Assembly (NCBI GenBank): GCA_002633025.1
Contig: NMRB01001850.1
Location: forward strand, 72,996-136,995
Direction: 5' to 3'
Source: Notospermus geniculatus
Taxonomy: Eukaryota > Nemertea > Pilidiophora > Heteronemertea > Lineidae
DNA length: 64,000 bases
Position numbers and translations under genes: made by a program. This document shows, one piece after another, positions 23,706 to 35,322 of the stretch. Every line of letters begins with the position of its first letter. The stretch's first letter is position 1. The notes under the pieces are model-generated. The model had not been told where the DNA came from and made no database searches. It saw nothing but the letters and a program-made list of their open reading frames with translations.

Positions 23706-24139
23706 ATTGGCTCTGTGTAGATTGGGTAAGGACATGTCTTGCAGGAGGAAACTGGAACTCGCCGAGAGAGTGCATACTGTCAACGAGTATCATAACTTTG
23801 TTGAAGAAGGATCAAATAAATATCGCTTACACCCTCCGAGGACGTCAGAGACAAACCATTCACCAGTTGGTAAAAGTCAACACATGTAACAACACTTTGT
23901 TTCCTGACACTAGAGGAAGGTCACCGCATAAAAATCGAATGGTATTTTCTGTGCCCAAGTAAAAAATTCACCCCCAAATGAGCAGCAATGCCGGAATGGT
24001 GTCCACCAATGTGGCATACACGCCATTCTATCTACACCACCACCTGCGCCGAGATCTTTTTCGTCTCCTCTGGCAATGGAGATAACTTCACCTCTGATGA
24101 CATTAGCATTACATCAAAGTCGACAATACATTGATTACA

Positions 24140-24900
24140 TCATCAACAGCATGATGGGTTAAAATAGCATGACACGGACATCTTGATTAACATGAAAATT
24201 TTAAAGAAACTTTACTAATTACTGTAATTAGGTCCTACAATATTAACCCCTTGATGATCGCGGAATTTATCCAGCTAATGAGCTCGGCAAAAAACGGCAT
24301 GGAGAATGATGTATCGCCATGGATACCAAGCTACCTCCAGGGATAAGACCATGCACGATGGCATCCATGTACGAGCCACCAAGACGCAGCTTTTCCCCGC
24401 CTCATTCTTCGCGGGGAACCCTTTCTATCCCCATTTTCTAATGAAATGAAAATAATTGATGCACGAAAAATAAACTAAAGAAAACTTCTTTCAATTCACA
24501 ATGCGTCTTTTCTCATTCACCGAAGCAGGTTGTAATATGACTTTTTTTCCGCCGATATTTTCCCGCATGATATGTTAAGGTTATCTCACCCAAGCGTTCT
24601 TTGGTCTGGGTCCATTTCATAATCAGTAGCCCCTGTGCCTATTATATGTGTCATCTTCCATTAGCAAAATTACCATTTTTTCCTTAATCATTACAAAATG
24701 GAAACAATTTCCGCAAACAATTTTCTTTTGCAAATTTCTCCGGAGTAAAACCTTCCTATTGAGGACAGGAAGGGGAGTGGGTTCACAGAGAGAGGTGAAA
24801 AGAGGAAGTTATCAATTAATGGACTTCATGCTCGTAAAAGAAAGTTGACTCTCAGTACTGACAACCAAGTAAGTCCAAAAGGTGTCCACCTACATGTATG
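24140..24900. other. Copy B-specific segment without a recognised gene
   Basis: Absent from copy A, where it is replaced by half of a TACCGTATTTTTCGG element (10622-10705). No convincing ORF or terminal repeat seen. Confidence 0.5.
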
Positions 24901-24903
24901 ATG

Positions 24904-25176
24904 CAGGGTCGGACCCAGGGTTGACAGAAAGGGGGGGGGGGCGTAGCTCGACAGAGGTGGTGGGCACTGAAAATGTGAAGCCCAAACAGGGGGGTCTGGG
25001 GGGGCCTTCTCCCAGAAAAATTTGACAATAAGTGCTTTTAGATGCATTTTCCCGGCATCTGAGAGCAAAATACTCGAATTTTTATGTGATTGAATTTTTC
25101 TTGTTAAAAAAAATCATTGCTCTGCCAAAAACAGGGGGAGGGCGTATGCCCCCCACGCCCCCTGGATCCGACCCTG
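24904..25176. mobile_element. CAGGGTCGGA element with 5-bp duplication TGATG
   Basis: Ends CAGGGTCGGACCCAGGG and CCTGGATCCGACCCTG, with TGATG on both sides and a poly-G tract inside. Copy A keeps only the last ~12 bases of the right end, next to the same TGATG. Confidence 0.8.
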
Positions 25177-25341
25177 TGATGCTCGACAAGATCTGCTCGA
25201 GTGAGTCCTGTCTAATCTACTAAAACAGATTTTAAAGCATAAGCATAAGCATCAGCAAGATCCAATCTAGACCAAGGCCAGCAGCGCTGCCTGGAGGTGA
25301 CCCAAAAACTAAACTTGTCCAAGCTGTCGTGTAATCCTTAA

Positions 25342-25789
25342 CCCTTTAACTGTGTAATTTTTTTTAGTTCCATTTTTTCTTTTTTAATAAAATTTTCCAA
25401 AAAAAGTCTTTGACACACAAGGTTCTGGACGTGATATAACGTCCTACGCACTCTGACACACCATTTCCTTGCAAGGGGTTATTACGCCTTACACAAGCAA
25501 TGATCCTCGAGTGTTTCCAGGGATTCCCCCGGTTCCGTAATGACGTACTAACTGAAATTTTCGCAAGCGTTTTATTTTTGCGATTTTCACAATGAGGGGT
25601 CAAAATGCGAACTTAAATTGCGCCAAATATCGCTGGTTCCGGTAAAAATGCATTCTGGGTCTTAAAAATTTCTGAAGCTCAAGGGTCATACATGTCGTGA
25701 AATTTATTCTTCGCGAAAATCGCGAACAACTGAATTAGCACCAGGAAAATTTCACGGTTCACAGTATGACATCCTACCCAGTTAAAGGG
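25342..25789. mobile_element. TTAA-flanked element with nested TTTTCGCG element, copy B
   Basis: Counterpart of 10886-11334. TTAA at 25338-25341 and 25790-25793. Confidence 0.65.
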
Positions 25790-25833
25790 TTAATGTCACA
25801 TGCCAAGATCATAACAACAAATTTGTGGTTTAA

Positions 25834-26235
25834 CCACATTTTGGTTCCCGAAGCCACCGCTAGGGCTAGAAGGCTTCGGCTCTGGCTGCCATTTTGTTGC
25901 TGACGTCACCGTAACGGTCCATTTTCTGGTAAAATTTCATTCTCCTCCGGTCTACAAAACGGCGATTATTTTGACTTTTTGTTACAGATCTGCAACACAT
26001 ACCAACTTTCTCATCAACAGAAACTTCCTCGGTGTTGCCATTTCTACGATTCGGCGTGTTCAATCACATTAGCACCCATGTGGTTACCGGCATTCCATTC
26101 TAAAAATAACCCGGGATGTCAACATAACAGTATCCGCGCATGCGCCCTGACATCTGCGACAAATTTTTGTCGCGAAAATGGCAGCCAGAGCCGAAGCCTT
26201 CTAGCCCTAGCGGTGGCTTCGGGAACCAAAATGGT
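25834..26235. mobile_element. Long-arm GGTTCCCGAAGCC element at TTAA, copy B only
   Basis: Arms of ~55 bp (GGTTCCCGAAGCCACCGCTA and its inverse, plus gccattttg) with TTAA on each side. Copy A is empty at 11375-11378. A TGACGTCAC word lies in the left half. Confidence 0.75.
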
Positions 26236-26266
26236 TTAACCAATGAAATGGGCAATATGATATTAA

Positions 26267-26400
26267 CCCTGTGTAATTTATGAATAAAGCATACCCTTGC
26301 CATTTCACTCCAGGATACCATATCATGTTTTGTCATACATTTTTTGTATCATGTTGAGATGAAATGGGAAGAGTATGTTTTGTTTGCAGACTATACAGGG
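26267..26400. mobile_element. TTAA-flanked 134-bp element, copy B version
   Basis: Same as 11407-11540. TTAA at 26263-26266 and 26401-26404. Confidence 0.75.
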
Positions 26401-26807
26401 TTAAAATGAAACTATGTCCATTTCATGTAATAAACCACAAATGAGAAGCAAAATGTACCCTGTCTATCTGAACACATGGTAATCAAACCAAATCAAAATA
26501 TAGGCCTATAGAAAAAGCTGCCAGGTGCAAGATCTCCAATAGCATTGTTATAGATAAGTTGAAATGAACTATGGCACAGGTGTTAACCAGACAGACAAGA
26601 GGGGAAACGGCATTGCTTCAAAAAGTCTAAAAATCAGTCCTTCACATCCATTTCAAAATGTTGGAGTGGGTTCACGCTGAAATGTTTCATTGGCCTTTTT
26701 CGCCATTCGGTACACTTCTACTTTCTCATCAAGGATTACAAGCAACTATAGACAGATGACGAATTTCCGCACTCACCAAGGCTTGCTGTACCCTGATCTT
26801 TCTATCA

Positions 26808-27112
26808 CGGGTTCTCAACTAGTGTAACACAACGGGCGCAGCGCCCGTTCTAAAATGCAGGATTGATCTCAGCGCCCGGTCTAAAAATCCGCCGCCCGGT
26901 CTAAAAAAAATCGCCGCCCGGTCAAAATTATTCACTTTAAATAACACTGAGGTTTTGCAAGCACCGACAGGAGTAGATTTGCGTTCCAAAATGCTGGGAA
27001 ATCGCATTTCAGGGCTTCTAGATTTTGAATTTTTGCAGCAGTGGCTTCTGATATCAGTAACCGTGTGACGTCACCAGCGCCCGGTCTATTTCAAACCCTG
27101 TGGAGAACCCTG
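26808..27112. mobile_element. GGGTTCTC...GAGAACCCTG element with TATCA duplication
   Basis: Counterpart of 11953-12254, here with TATCA flanks at 26803-26807 and 27113-27117. Confidence 0.7.
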
Positions 27113-27155
27113 TATCACCCGGGGTCACTTTTCACCCTCCGGTTGAGCAGGGTAT

Positions 27156-27397
27156 AGACGATTCTCGAATTCACAGATCTGTGCACTTTGCCGAAATCGC
27201 AACCACAACCTCGACCTGAAACCAGCTAACGTGACGCAATCCGTGATTCAGCAATGGTCGACTCTGACGCAACGTCGTCGAAGTCACTGTCGTGGGGTTC
27301 TCTGCTTCACATCATTCAGTTTCAGACGGAGGTTGTGGTTGCGATTTCGGAAGAAGTGAGCAGATCTTTCTCGTTCATGTCAATTTGAGAACTGTCT
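27156..27397. mobile_element. AGAC...GTCT element flanked by AT
   Basis: A 242-bp element with imperfect arms (agacgattctcgaatt; accacaacctc near the centre) and AT on both sides. Ends and length match 8265-8504. Confidence 0.6.
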
Positions 27398-27422
27398 ATC
27401 GCCAAAACCTCCTTCCATGACA

Positions 27423-27667
27423 CTGGGTCGGGTCCAGGACACCCCCTATTTTTGGCAGAGCAATGAACGTTTTAGCAAGAAAAATTTAATCACATAAAAA
27501 TTCGAGTATTTTGCTCTCAGGGGAAAATGCATCTAAAAGCACTTAAATTGTCAAATTTTTTTTGGGGGGGGGGCCCAGACCCCCCGACTGAGATTCTCAC
27601 TTTCAGTGCTCACCACCTCGATTGAGTTACGCCCCCCCCCCTTCTGTCAACCCTGGATCTGGCCCTG
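27423..27667 (-). mobile_element. CAGGGTCGGA-family element, TGACA duplication
   Basis: Reverse-orientation relative of 24904-25176 with TGACA at 27418-27422 and 27668-27672. Confidence 0.75.
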
Positions 27668-27882
27668 TGACACTAACTATACCCGGTCATCAAATCTACT
27701 GGACTTTCCATATACGTAGCACTTTTATCATTTTCAAATTCTGATACATACACTTTGATTATCAGAGTCCGTGACATAAAATGCATGAACCTAATTTCCC
27801 TCTTTATCAAAGCCTTTATAGGGTAATGACATATCAATCCTCCTCAGTACAGAGAAGAGATATTATACATGCAGTCTGTCCA

Positions 27883-28012
27883 CAGGCGCGGATCCAATTC
27901 GGCCGACAAACATGTAAATTCTGAAATTTGGAGCAAATAATTGTAATTTGCAGATTTCAAGGTTTCTAGTACAGTGCGCCCCCTTTTTTCCGAAATCGTG
28001 GATCCGCCCCTG
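27883..28012. mobile_element. CAGGCGCGGATCCA element with GTCCA duplication
   Basis: A 130-bp element with ends CAGGCGCGGATCC and GGATCCGCCCCTG. GTCCA lies at 27878-27882 and 28013-28017. Confidence 0.8.
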
Positions 28013-28578
28013 GTCCAGGAGGCTTAGTGAAAATTTGAAGTCTGTTACTTTTGATGCTGCTGGTTCAATACTCAACCATCTGTTTTGTCATGTGGAGATG
28101 AAGAAGGATGCACTAATGGTGTACAGTATTCTCCACGGGTTTTGGTCTAAGAGGGGCGGCGGTGGGCGTGGTGCCGAAATTTGGATTTTAGTTGCTCTGA
28201 GGTGCGTTTTCTGAGCATCTGAGATGCATAATTGAGCGATCTAAACCACAAATATTAGGGCGGACGAATTTTTAAGAGGGGCGGGCCATTTTTAAGAGGG
28301 GCGAATTTTGCTGTCGGTATTTTTAAGAGGGGCGGGCCGCCCTTTTTTAACTGGTGTGGAGAACACTGGTGTACTGTCATTGTTGATGAAGACAATATTG
28401 TATTGGAGGGCGGGGGGTACAAATCCCCATGGCTTGAAAAGGGGATGTGTCCCCCCTATTTTGTCCCCTCAGCAATGCAGATATCTTCTTCCAAATGTCG
28501 GGAAAATGCTTTTTTGGGGCTTAAAAAAATAACAAATTTTTTTGAGGGAGGGTCCTCCCAGACTCGCGCACATGGCAC
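28013..28578. other. No recognised gene; taagaggggcgg repeats
   Basis: Contains three or four loose repeats of tttttaagaggggcggg (28140-28340) and G-rich tracts. Nothing else supportable. Confidence 0.5.
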
Positions 28579-28810
28579 CTGTATTTGTATTTCATTTTTC
28601 CGTCAGGGCCGACGCTATAGCATTATTGGAGGCCATCACAAGCTACTCATGTTCCTCACTTGGATGGGGTCTTTTACTTGCCCTTGCAAAGACACAAGGT
28701 ACAAGGCACCGCGGCTTACTGTCCCATGCGACGGACTGAAGAGCCGGGAATGAAATCCCATATGGCCCGGGCTGGATTTGAACCCGGGACCTGCTGCTTG
28801 CTAAGCGGAT
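28579..28810 (-). mobile_element. tRNA-derived SINE, family 2
   Basis: Reverse copy. The gacggaaaaat end comes first and the B box (ggatttgaacccgggacc, read inverted) comes last. The 5' head is cut. Confidence 0.8.
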
Positions 28811-29858
28811 GGCACCCGTGAGCTGCTATACCCCCTTCTTTTCAATTTTTGACAGAAACCCTATTCCCCTTTCTGGTGTTCAGGAAACATTGCCAGATGA
28901 TTGCATCAAGCCATTTTGTATGATATCATTCAGCCTATTCGAGATAACGTTAGTACATCCATTTACTTCAATAGGCAGTCCGCATCTGTGTGGCCGAATT
29001 ATAACAATTAAATATTACAATACTAAAATAGACTGTTACACATTGGGTTAATTACTGTCTGTCAGACAATACAAATATGCCTGCATTTTACTAGTGCGGT
29101 CGTTCACCGCCCAATTATTATATGTGTTCTTAATTATGTTCTTGTGAAAGTTTTTTATCTTTCTATCATCGGAATTTCGAACTTTTTTGAAAATTATGAA
29201 GTCGTTCCACTATTCAAGGAAAAGTCCGTACGACAACTCGAATTCATAATTCATTTTGCTTATTTTCTCATCTCCCATCACCCATACGGACCTCATATAT
29301 GTTTCATGTCGTTTAAGCTGTCGTCGGATTGTTTATCGGGGATAACCATAATCAGATCACAGAGGGTCAATGATATGCTGACGAAGGCGTCTTCTGCGCC
29401 TGCGCGACCTATAAATTCCACGTACACGCTTGGCAAATATAGTCTTTAAAAATTCCATCGAATAGGTAAAAAAGAAAGTGCAACTTCCTGGATGTAATCT
29501 GTAATGTGAGATACCTAAAATCCCTAAACATCTTCAAAGAAAACAATAAAGTCACTTAGGCTGAACCCCAGCATCAAAAACTTATCGAATCCTTGTTTTG
29601 CGGTGTTCCGCAGCGTTTTTACGAAGTGACGCGATCCCAAACCAGACAGGACACTAAATCGCCAAAATGTCCCATAAGAAATGTAAACTTTCATGACCCA
29701 ACATCAGATACTACAAGATATCTCGTCTGCTTTGTAACTCTCTTCCTTGTCAGTGAGTGTAACTATATATAATGTATGAGCTGAAAATAGTGTGACCCAG
29801 ATACTAAAAAACGTACCAAAAAAGCCATGCAGAACTAACCAAACATACAACACCTTCA
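28811..29858. other. Unique AT-rich sequence, no gene recognised
   Basis: Several 60-100 codon open frames occur, but none has splice signals or a recognisable domain. Confidence 0.5.
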
Positions 29859-29919
29859 CTACGCTACTGCAATTCCACCACATGCAGCATGGCTTGCATT
29901 CAAAATGCATAAAAAATTG
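29859..29919 (-). CDS. Candidate terminal exon following 30033-30324
   Basis: An acceptor (gtttaggtttttcag) on the minus strand precedes a frame that continues, in matching phase, from the exon at 30033-30324. It ends in about 20 codons at TAG (29859-29861). The implied intron is 113 bp. Confidence 0.3.
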
Positions 29920-30032
29920 CTGAAAAACCTAAACGTATTGCAATTTTCCTCGCAAAGTGAACGTTGTCACGGCGCAGAAATGAGCACATTGGAACATCGG
30001 TGGCCAGGAATTTATAAAATGCTTGGACTTAC

Positions 30033-30324
30033 CGTAACAGATAATCAGTAACGCCATACATCAGGTCAGCCGGGAGCCTCTCAACTTGGCCAGACAATCC
30101 CGAACCAAAACTACCCCAGACACGAAAAATGGAACAGGCCCAGTTATACAATATGGCGCAACACTCCAGCAGTAGATAATGCAGAGTTGATTCTATGCTG
30201 GCATTATCACATGCATGTGTTCTGTCGCACTCAATGCGCAGATGTTTTTTCGTTAAAAAGTATGCACAGACGGATTTGTAAATTTGAATTTTTGAATATC
30301 CCAACAGAACGTGATCCAACACTT
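30033..30324 (-). CDS. Candidate internal exon with Cys/His segment
   Basis: Minus strand. The acceptor ctttttgcag precedes the frame, and a consensus GTAAGT donor follows it. The exon is 292 bp and open for ~96 codons. The peptide has an IECDRTHACDNASIESTLHY segment followed by LLLECC and a tryptophan. That spacing loosely recalls the C-terminal zinc-knuckle region of L1-like reverse transcriptases, so it could instead be an old retrotransposon fragment. The consensus splice sites and the in-phase terminal exon argue for a host gene. No family is assigned. Confidence 0.35.
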
Positions 30325-30591
30325 CTGCAAAAAGCACACAGTAATTTTGCCAAACGGTTCTGTTTAAAAAAGTTCTAATTAGGAAATTCTCCAGATCACT
30401 TTATTCTGGATTAAAACAAATATCGCTTTGCTGCCATGGCAACGAAAGAACTGCAGATTATAAGAAAGTTTGAAAAAAGTCGGCAGCATCTTTGGAGGCA
30501 AGTGTAAGCACTACAGTAGCAAGGCCATGACTGTATTAAACTTTTTTCTCTTGTATTCCTCCTTATCATTTGAGAAAAACAAACAAACTAC

Positions 30592-30723
30592 CTGGCCCTG
30601 ATCAAACTGATCCTAAGAGGAAGGTAGATGGCCCATTGTCCTGCTTCAACAAATCTAAAACTTGATGACAGACCTGCACTTTTGATCAAGCTGGCGGGAA
30701 GCACTTTTAGGCGGATTTTAGGC
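30592..30723 (-). CDS. Candidate exon upstream of 30033-30324
   Basis: Minus strand open frame between a weak acceptor (aaactag) and a CCAG|GTAG donor. The peptide includes LPASLIKSAGLSSSFRFVEA. Its phase does not join directly to the exon at 30324, so either an exon lies between them or one of the two calls is wrong. Confidence 0.25.
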
Positions 30724-30838
30724 CTAGTTTTCCAAAAAGACCAGACCAAGGAGGAAATATACTAGGTTGAGGCAAAGTTCTTTCCAAATGTCAATGACCC
30801 TGCTTTATTAGTCAAAATTATCATGTTGAACAACCAAT

Positions 30839-31035
30839 GGGAGACTTTACTGCCGTTAGATGCCGCCTGTTAGCGGTCCTAGAACGTCACAAAATTTGAC
30901 GTCATAGACGTAAGCCATGGCCTTCACGTCATTTTGGATGACGTCATGGCGTGCACTTCTTCTCTATGACGTCAAATTTCGTGACGTCCTAGGACCGCTA
31001 ACTTGTGGTGGCCTCTAACGGCAGGAAAGTCCCCC
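30839..31035. mobile_element. GGGAGACTTT...AAAGTCCCCC element flanked by AT
   Basis: A 197-bp near-perfect palindrome with ~75-bp arms, containing three TGACGTCA sites. AT on each side (30837-30838, 31036-31037). Confidence 0.75.
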
Positions 31036-31857
31036 ATTCAAAAAGTCTCTAGTCCGACACCTCTTTTAGAAAATACCCATTTGCTATCTTTAGAAGCCTA
31101 AAATGTTTCACCATAATGGAACCTTCATCAACTCAATGTAAGCACTTAATATAGAGGTTCATTTTTTCAACAAGGCACGTGGACCATTAATCACTCCGAT
31201 GATTATGCAAATATGATGCATAATTGTCATCAATGATTTTAAGTTGTCTGCGATTTTGGGCAGTAGGTTAAGCCGTCGAGGTGTGCAACTGGAAAATACA
31301 TTGGAGTGAGTCGTGGTTAGAAGTTTTTTTCCTAATATTTCTTGCATGAGGAGGGGTTGAGTCTCAGCGGCTGTTCGCAGTGATACAAATGTTATATTGG
31401 TACTTATTGGTTCATAGGGTCAAATGGGCACTGCTCTGTGTGCCCTGATCGCGAGGAGTGCTCTAGGCCTAACCATACCAAATATTCTAACATAATACTC
31501 CTTGACATGAATTTCCAACATTTTGGTGAGGAAAAACGTTTTAGGGAACCGACCTCACAACATAGGACAGTGTTTCCGCAAGAGGGTACTAAGGGTACGA
31601 TGCTAGTACCCTCATAGGAACAGAAAGGGCTGACGCCGACGCCGCCGACAGACGCACAGACAGACGCCAGCGTGATGACAATACCCCGAAGACCCTGATG
31701 GGCCTCGGGGTGACAAAAACTGGACTGATAAATTCGTAGGTGAACCTTTGCCTTTACCTTTTGCAATGGCAGGAAGTGAAATCCAGGCTCTGGGATCAAA
31801 TTAAACAACAGTTTATTAAGATTTGCCAAGTGTTCTAATATTTTTGCACACCACTGT
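31036..31857. other. No gene recognised
   Basis: Includes a 141-codon minus-strand open frame over a gccgacgccgccgacagacg-type low-complexity tract. It lacks domain features and splice context. Confidence 0.5.
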
Positions 31858-32032
31858 CAGGGACGGATCCAGGATTTCGGGAAAGAGGGGGCACACTGTG
31901 CTAGAAACATTGAAGTCTGCGGTGAATTTCAATGATTTGCTCCAAATTTCAGAATTTCACGGTCGATTTTAAAGATTTTTTGGCCGAAAGGGGGGGGGCG
32001 TGTGGCAGGTGCACCCCCCTTGGATACTTCTA
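31858..32032. mobile_element. CAGGGACGGATCCAGG element, right end degraded
   Basis: The left end and internal aatttca words match 27883-28012. The right side fades out after a G-run and ccccccttgga. Confidence 0.5.
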
Positions 32033-32556
32033 AACCATCGCAAGTCAACTTGTGCTGCGAACCTTTCCTCTGAACCTAAGCAGGACATAGAAAACACTGC
32101 TTCTGAACCAATCAGAGAATCTGAGAAAAGCCAACTACTCAACACTATGCTCTTTTCCAAATGCCACAACAACTACAACCTCGTGAGAACTACACTCAAC
32201 TCATTTGAAATTTCATGCACTTTTTCAAATTCCATCAAGATTTGAAGCACTCGCAAGTATTGTGCGTTACAAAAACAAAGTCGCCACCTTTTGTTACAAG
32301 TACTGTGATTAATTTCCACTGTGTGATTAAAGTGGATTGATAGCTCTCTCTTGATGCTTCAGTGCAATTATATGTGTCAATTTAAAAGCTGCTCGTTAAG
32401 TCCAAAACAATTAGCAATGCGTTTGAGATATCTGTGATGATTCAGGACCACAGAGACAAATGTTTTGTTCTGGTACATTCAGTTGGAATTATTGCTCTTT
32501 TCTGTTATTTCTTTCAGGGTGTCGCTACAGAAAAAGAGACAGTTCAACAAGCATTG

Positions 32557-32894
32557 GGCCTAGAAAAAAAACTGTTTGTTTCCGGTCATTTGTACTTTTC
32601 CGACCGACCCTCAAAAATTCTGACTGGGCAGGAAAAAAATTTTTTTTTCTCACAAAAATGCACCAAATCTATCAAAATTAATCTCTTTTGCTCTCTAGGC
32701 CTTTAGGCATGGATGCCAGGGCAGCTTTTGAGGCTGTTCCTGGCTTCTAAATAACCTTTAGTATACATACCTGTAGCTGCAATAAAATTATCTGTACCAA
32801 AATTGGAAAATAAAAAAAATCCCGACCATATATCCGACCCTCAATTTTTTGAAATCGCCGCTGACCAGAAACACACAATTTATTTTTCTAGGCC
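32557..32894. mobile_element. GGCCTAGAAAAA...TTTTTCTAGGCC element
   Basis: Inverted ends as named with TTG on each side. The inner arms (tccgaccctcaa) are themselves inverted. It resembles the design of 50018-50665. Confidence 0.6.
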
Positions 32895-32933
32895 TTGGAC
32901 CTAGAGAATTGCGAAATCATCACATCCAGGATA

Positions 32934-33121
32934 CAGTGTTATATCTAGGCCATTTTAGAGTGGCGCCGTGCCATGCCGCCAAAAGGGGGCGCCATTGTGC
33001 CCTTTTTTAACCCCCTTGAGTTGAAAAAAAAAAAATTTTTTTTTTTTTTAGTACCCCCAGACCCTTTGCCATGGTCCCTTTTGGTCATATCACCTTAGAA
33101 ACTGGCTTAAATTGGCTGTTG
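32934..33121. mobile_element. Truncated CAG(T/G)GTTATATCTAGG element
   Basis: The left half of the 37159-37499 family, ending at the N at 33122. Confidence 0.7.
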
Positions 33122-33122
33122 N

Positions 33123-33600
33123 CAAAAATAGATAAAGACCAAAAATGTACCACTCTCAACGTTGAAAAGCGTAAAATTGGCAGCTGTCTCCCTAAAAACT
33201 TGGAAGATCTGAAAGTTACTGCACCAAGTCAAAGAATTAGACACTGGCTACAAGCAGTATAAAATTCAATCAAATCCATCTACTAGTTTCTGAGATATCA
33301 ATCTTTAAATAGATGACTATACCTCAGACTGGCATGGACCAGCACGTTGAGTTCATTTTTTGAAATATAGGTGGCGCAGGACCATTTAATTGCTAATTAC
33401 TCATTAGGGAATGCATGGATTTGCAAACAAAGTTGTGATTAGTATTCCTTGTGCCCCTGCCTATATTTTGGTGCCAAAAGATTTTAGATTTTTGCAACTT
33501 TTTTGAGCATGCGCCATCTATTATTTAAAAAAATAACTAAAACCCTTGGGCTGGCCTGTTTCAGAGTGGTATATTTTTGGTCTTTATCTATTTTTGGTGG
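33123..33600. mobile_element. CCAAAAATAGATAAAGACC inverted-repeat element
   Basis: The left end aaaaatagataaagaccaaa begins right after the N. The right end is its inverse, with accactct in each arm. About 480 bp. Confidence 0.7.
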
Positions 33601-34205
33601 AACTAAGGCTTACAAGTCTTTCGTGAATTTAAATGACATTCATGAACCAAGCGCGAAAAAACTGCATGGTCAAAGTAGGTCATTTACAGGGTCTTAAGAA
33701 GTGGACAGAACTGACGAAATGCAAGATAAAAGCTTCTTGTTAATGGTGTTGTTAGTATCCTTGAATCCCCCCTTCACCCTGGTGATTTTCTCCAAGCAAA
33801 CACATCCTACTATAATATTCACCTCAACTCAGCTATGCTGCAAGAGAGCTATGCTCATTTATTTATGTCTTAACCACAGTGCATAAAAACCGGAACACCC
33901 AATAACGGGTGCACAGAGCATGCCCCGTTTAACCGCAAACGCAATTATGTAAATTAGGGGCGGGGTGTGGTAATGATAAAGGGTTTTAATTTGTTGTGGA
34001 ATTCGGAATTAGGAAGGATGAGGAGAATGAAATTGATTGGTGACAAAAGTGAAATTGTTCATACTTAGAATCAGAATCCAAACCACAGTTCAAAAGTGAA
34101 GTTCAAAATGGAGTTCAAGTTCAAGTTCAAAGTGGAGTTCAAGTTCAAAAGTGGAGTAAAATCTGAAAAGGCCAGTGGGTCATCCATAGCCCAAATCAAA
34201 CCATG
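33601..34205. other. No gene recognised; gttcaag short repeats
   Basis: Contains an array of agttcaaaagtgga words at about 34080-34160 just before a SINE. Confidence 0.5.
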
Positions 34206-34501
34206 GGGAGCCACGGTAGTGTAGTGGTTCGGGTCTCCAACTAGTGGTCAGAGGGTCCCGGGTTCGAATCCCACTGGGCGTGAGACTTTGGGCAAGTCTC
34301 TTTGCCTTACTGGCCTCTCTCCACCCAGGTGTATAAATGGGTACCGGTCGAAAATGCTCGGATTGTAGCGCTGAATGAGGAGCAGCTCATCTGAGTTCTA
34401 CTGAAAGGTTTCAGGATAGACTGGGGTTAAAGTGTAGTCAGATGACACCTCTACCGTTGTTGATATCAGACTATAAACCCAAAACTTTAAACTTTAAACT
34501 A
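34206..34501 (+). mobile_element. tRNA-derived SINE, family 1
   Basis: A and B boxes and body as in 16057-16351. The tail is made of aaactttaaa repeats. Confidence 0.85.
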
Positions 34502-34850
34502 AGTGATGCTACCAAACAGGAGGAATTTCACCACAGATTCCTTTCCAGTCCTTTTTTAATCCCTTAGCCCTTTTTTGACTATGGCCAAAGGGAACTGTGG
34601 CAACTTCTATCTATAACAGCTCCTTCTGTCCATAGTCCCTTTAAGCTTTTGTGATCTAGACAACAGAGTGATGGACAAATAGCCAATCTTTTATGCAGAT
34701 TATGTGAGAATCAGAGTGCAGTAACTGCAGATGGTACCATGGTTAAGGAGATTCCTACGCAATACTTCACCCGACCACTGACCAGATTGACAAAACAGTT
34801 CATTTTCATTATGTTCATTCCCGCTAAATTGCATGCAGCATGCCCATTAC

Positions 34851-35228
34851 TAAACTCCCTACGCAGTTGTGAGTCGTGGCCCCTTCGGTTTACTCGCTCT
34901 CCACAACTGCTTTACTTCGTGGAAGTCGCCGCGTTTGGTCAACAGATGGCGTCAGGGCCTGGCGTGAGTTTTACAGCCTATCAGCACGTTGCTTTCAGAA
35001 CTCTTTGGCCTGTTGGCAACGGATGTTCTTGTGCTACCATGGCTACGAACCGCTCGGCCAATGAAAAAGTGTCTCAGGCCAGCTTGGTTACTGGTTGCTC
35101 GGTGCTCTCATTGGTCGACTCTCTCAGCGCCACCTGTTGACCAAACGCGGCGAATTTTACAAAGTTAAGCAGTTGTGGAGAGCGAGTAAACCGAAGGGGG
35201 CGCGGTACACAACTGCGTGGGGAGTTTA
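34851..35228. mobile_element. Long-arm element with 9-bp duplication (Mutator-like)
   Basis: Arms of ~100 bp (TAAACTCCCTACGCAGTTGT and its inverse). GCCCATTAC lies at 34842-34850 and 35229-35237. Long arms plus a 9-bp duplication are typical of Mutator-like elements. Merlin also makes 8-9 bp duplications. No transposase. Confidence 0.75.
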
Positions 35229-35322
35229 GCCCATTACAACTTTCTCAATGCTTCTGATCCCAGAGTGGGCTTTGCTGACCAATAGATGGCACTACTGCAG
35301 ATGAACGATTTCTGAAATGAAA

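Larger units (their letters stand above)
13201..27281 (+). repeat. Copy B of the ~12-14 kb direct duplication
   Basis: This is the second version of the copy A sequence, in direct orientation. It is longer because it carries its own insertions: 13411-13786, SINE 16057-16351, 16906-17518, 18091-18302, 20267-20587, 23213-23705, a segment near 24140-25160 and 25834-26235. It also has a 21-bp minisatellite at 21931-22048 that copy A lacks. Homology continues across the point where copy A stops at an N, so copy A's right edge looks like a sequence join rather than a natural end. The left edge given is the start of the element that also opens the window. Confidence 0.9.

Noticed and set aside
31404-31829. 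141-codon minus-strand frame
   Set aside because: Crosses a gccgacgccgccgac low-complexity tract; no domain, splice site or start context.
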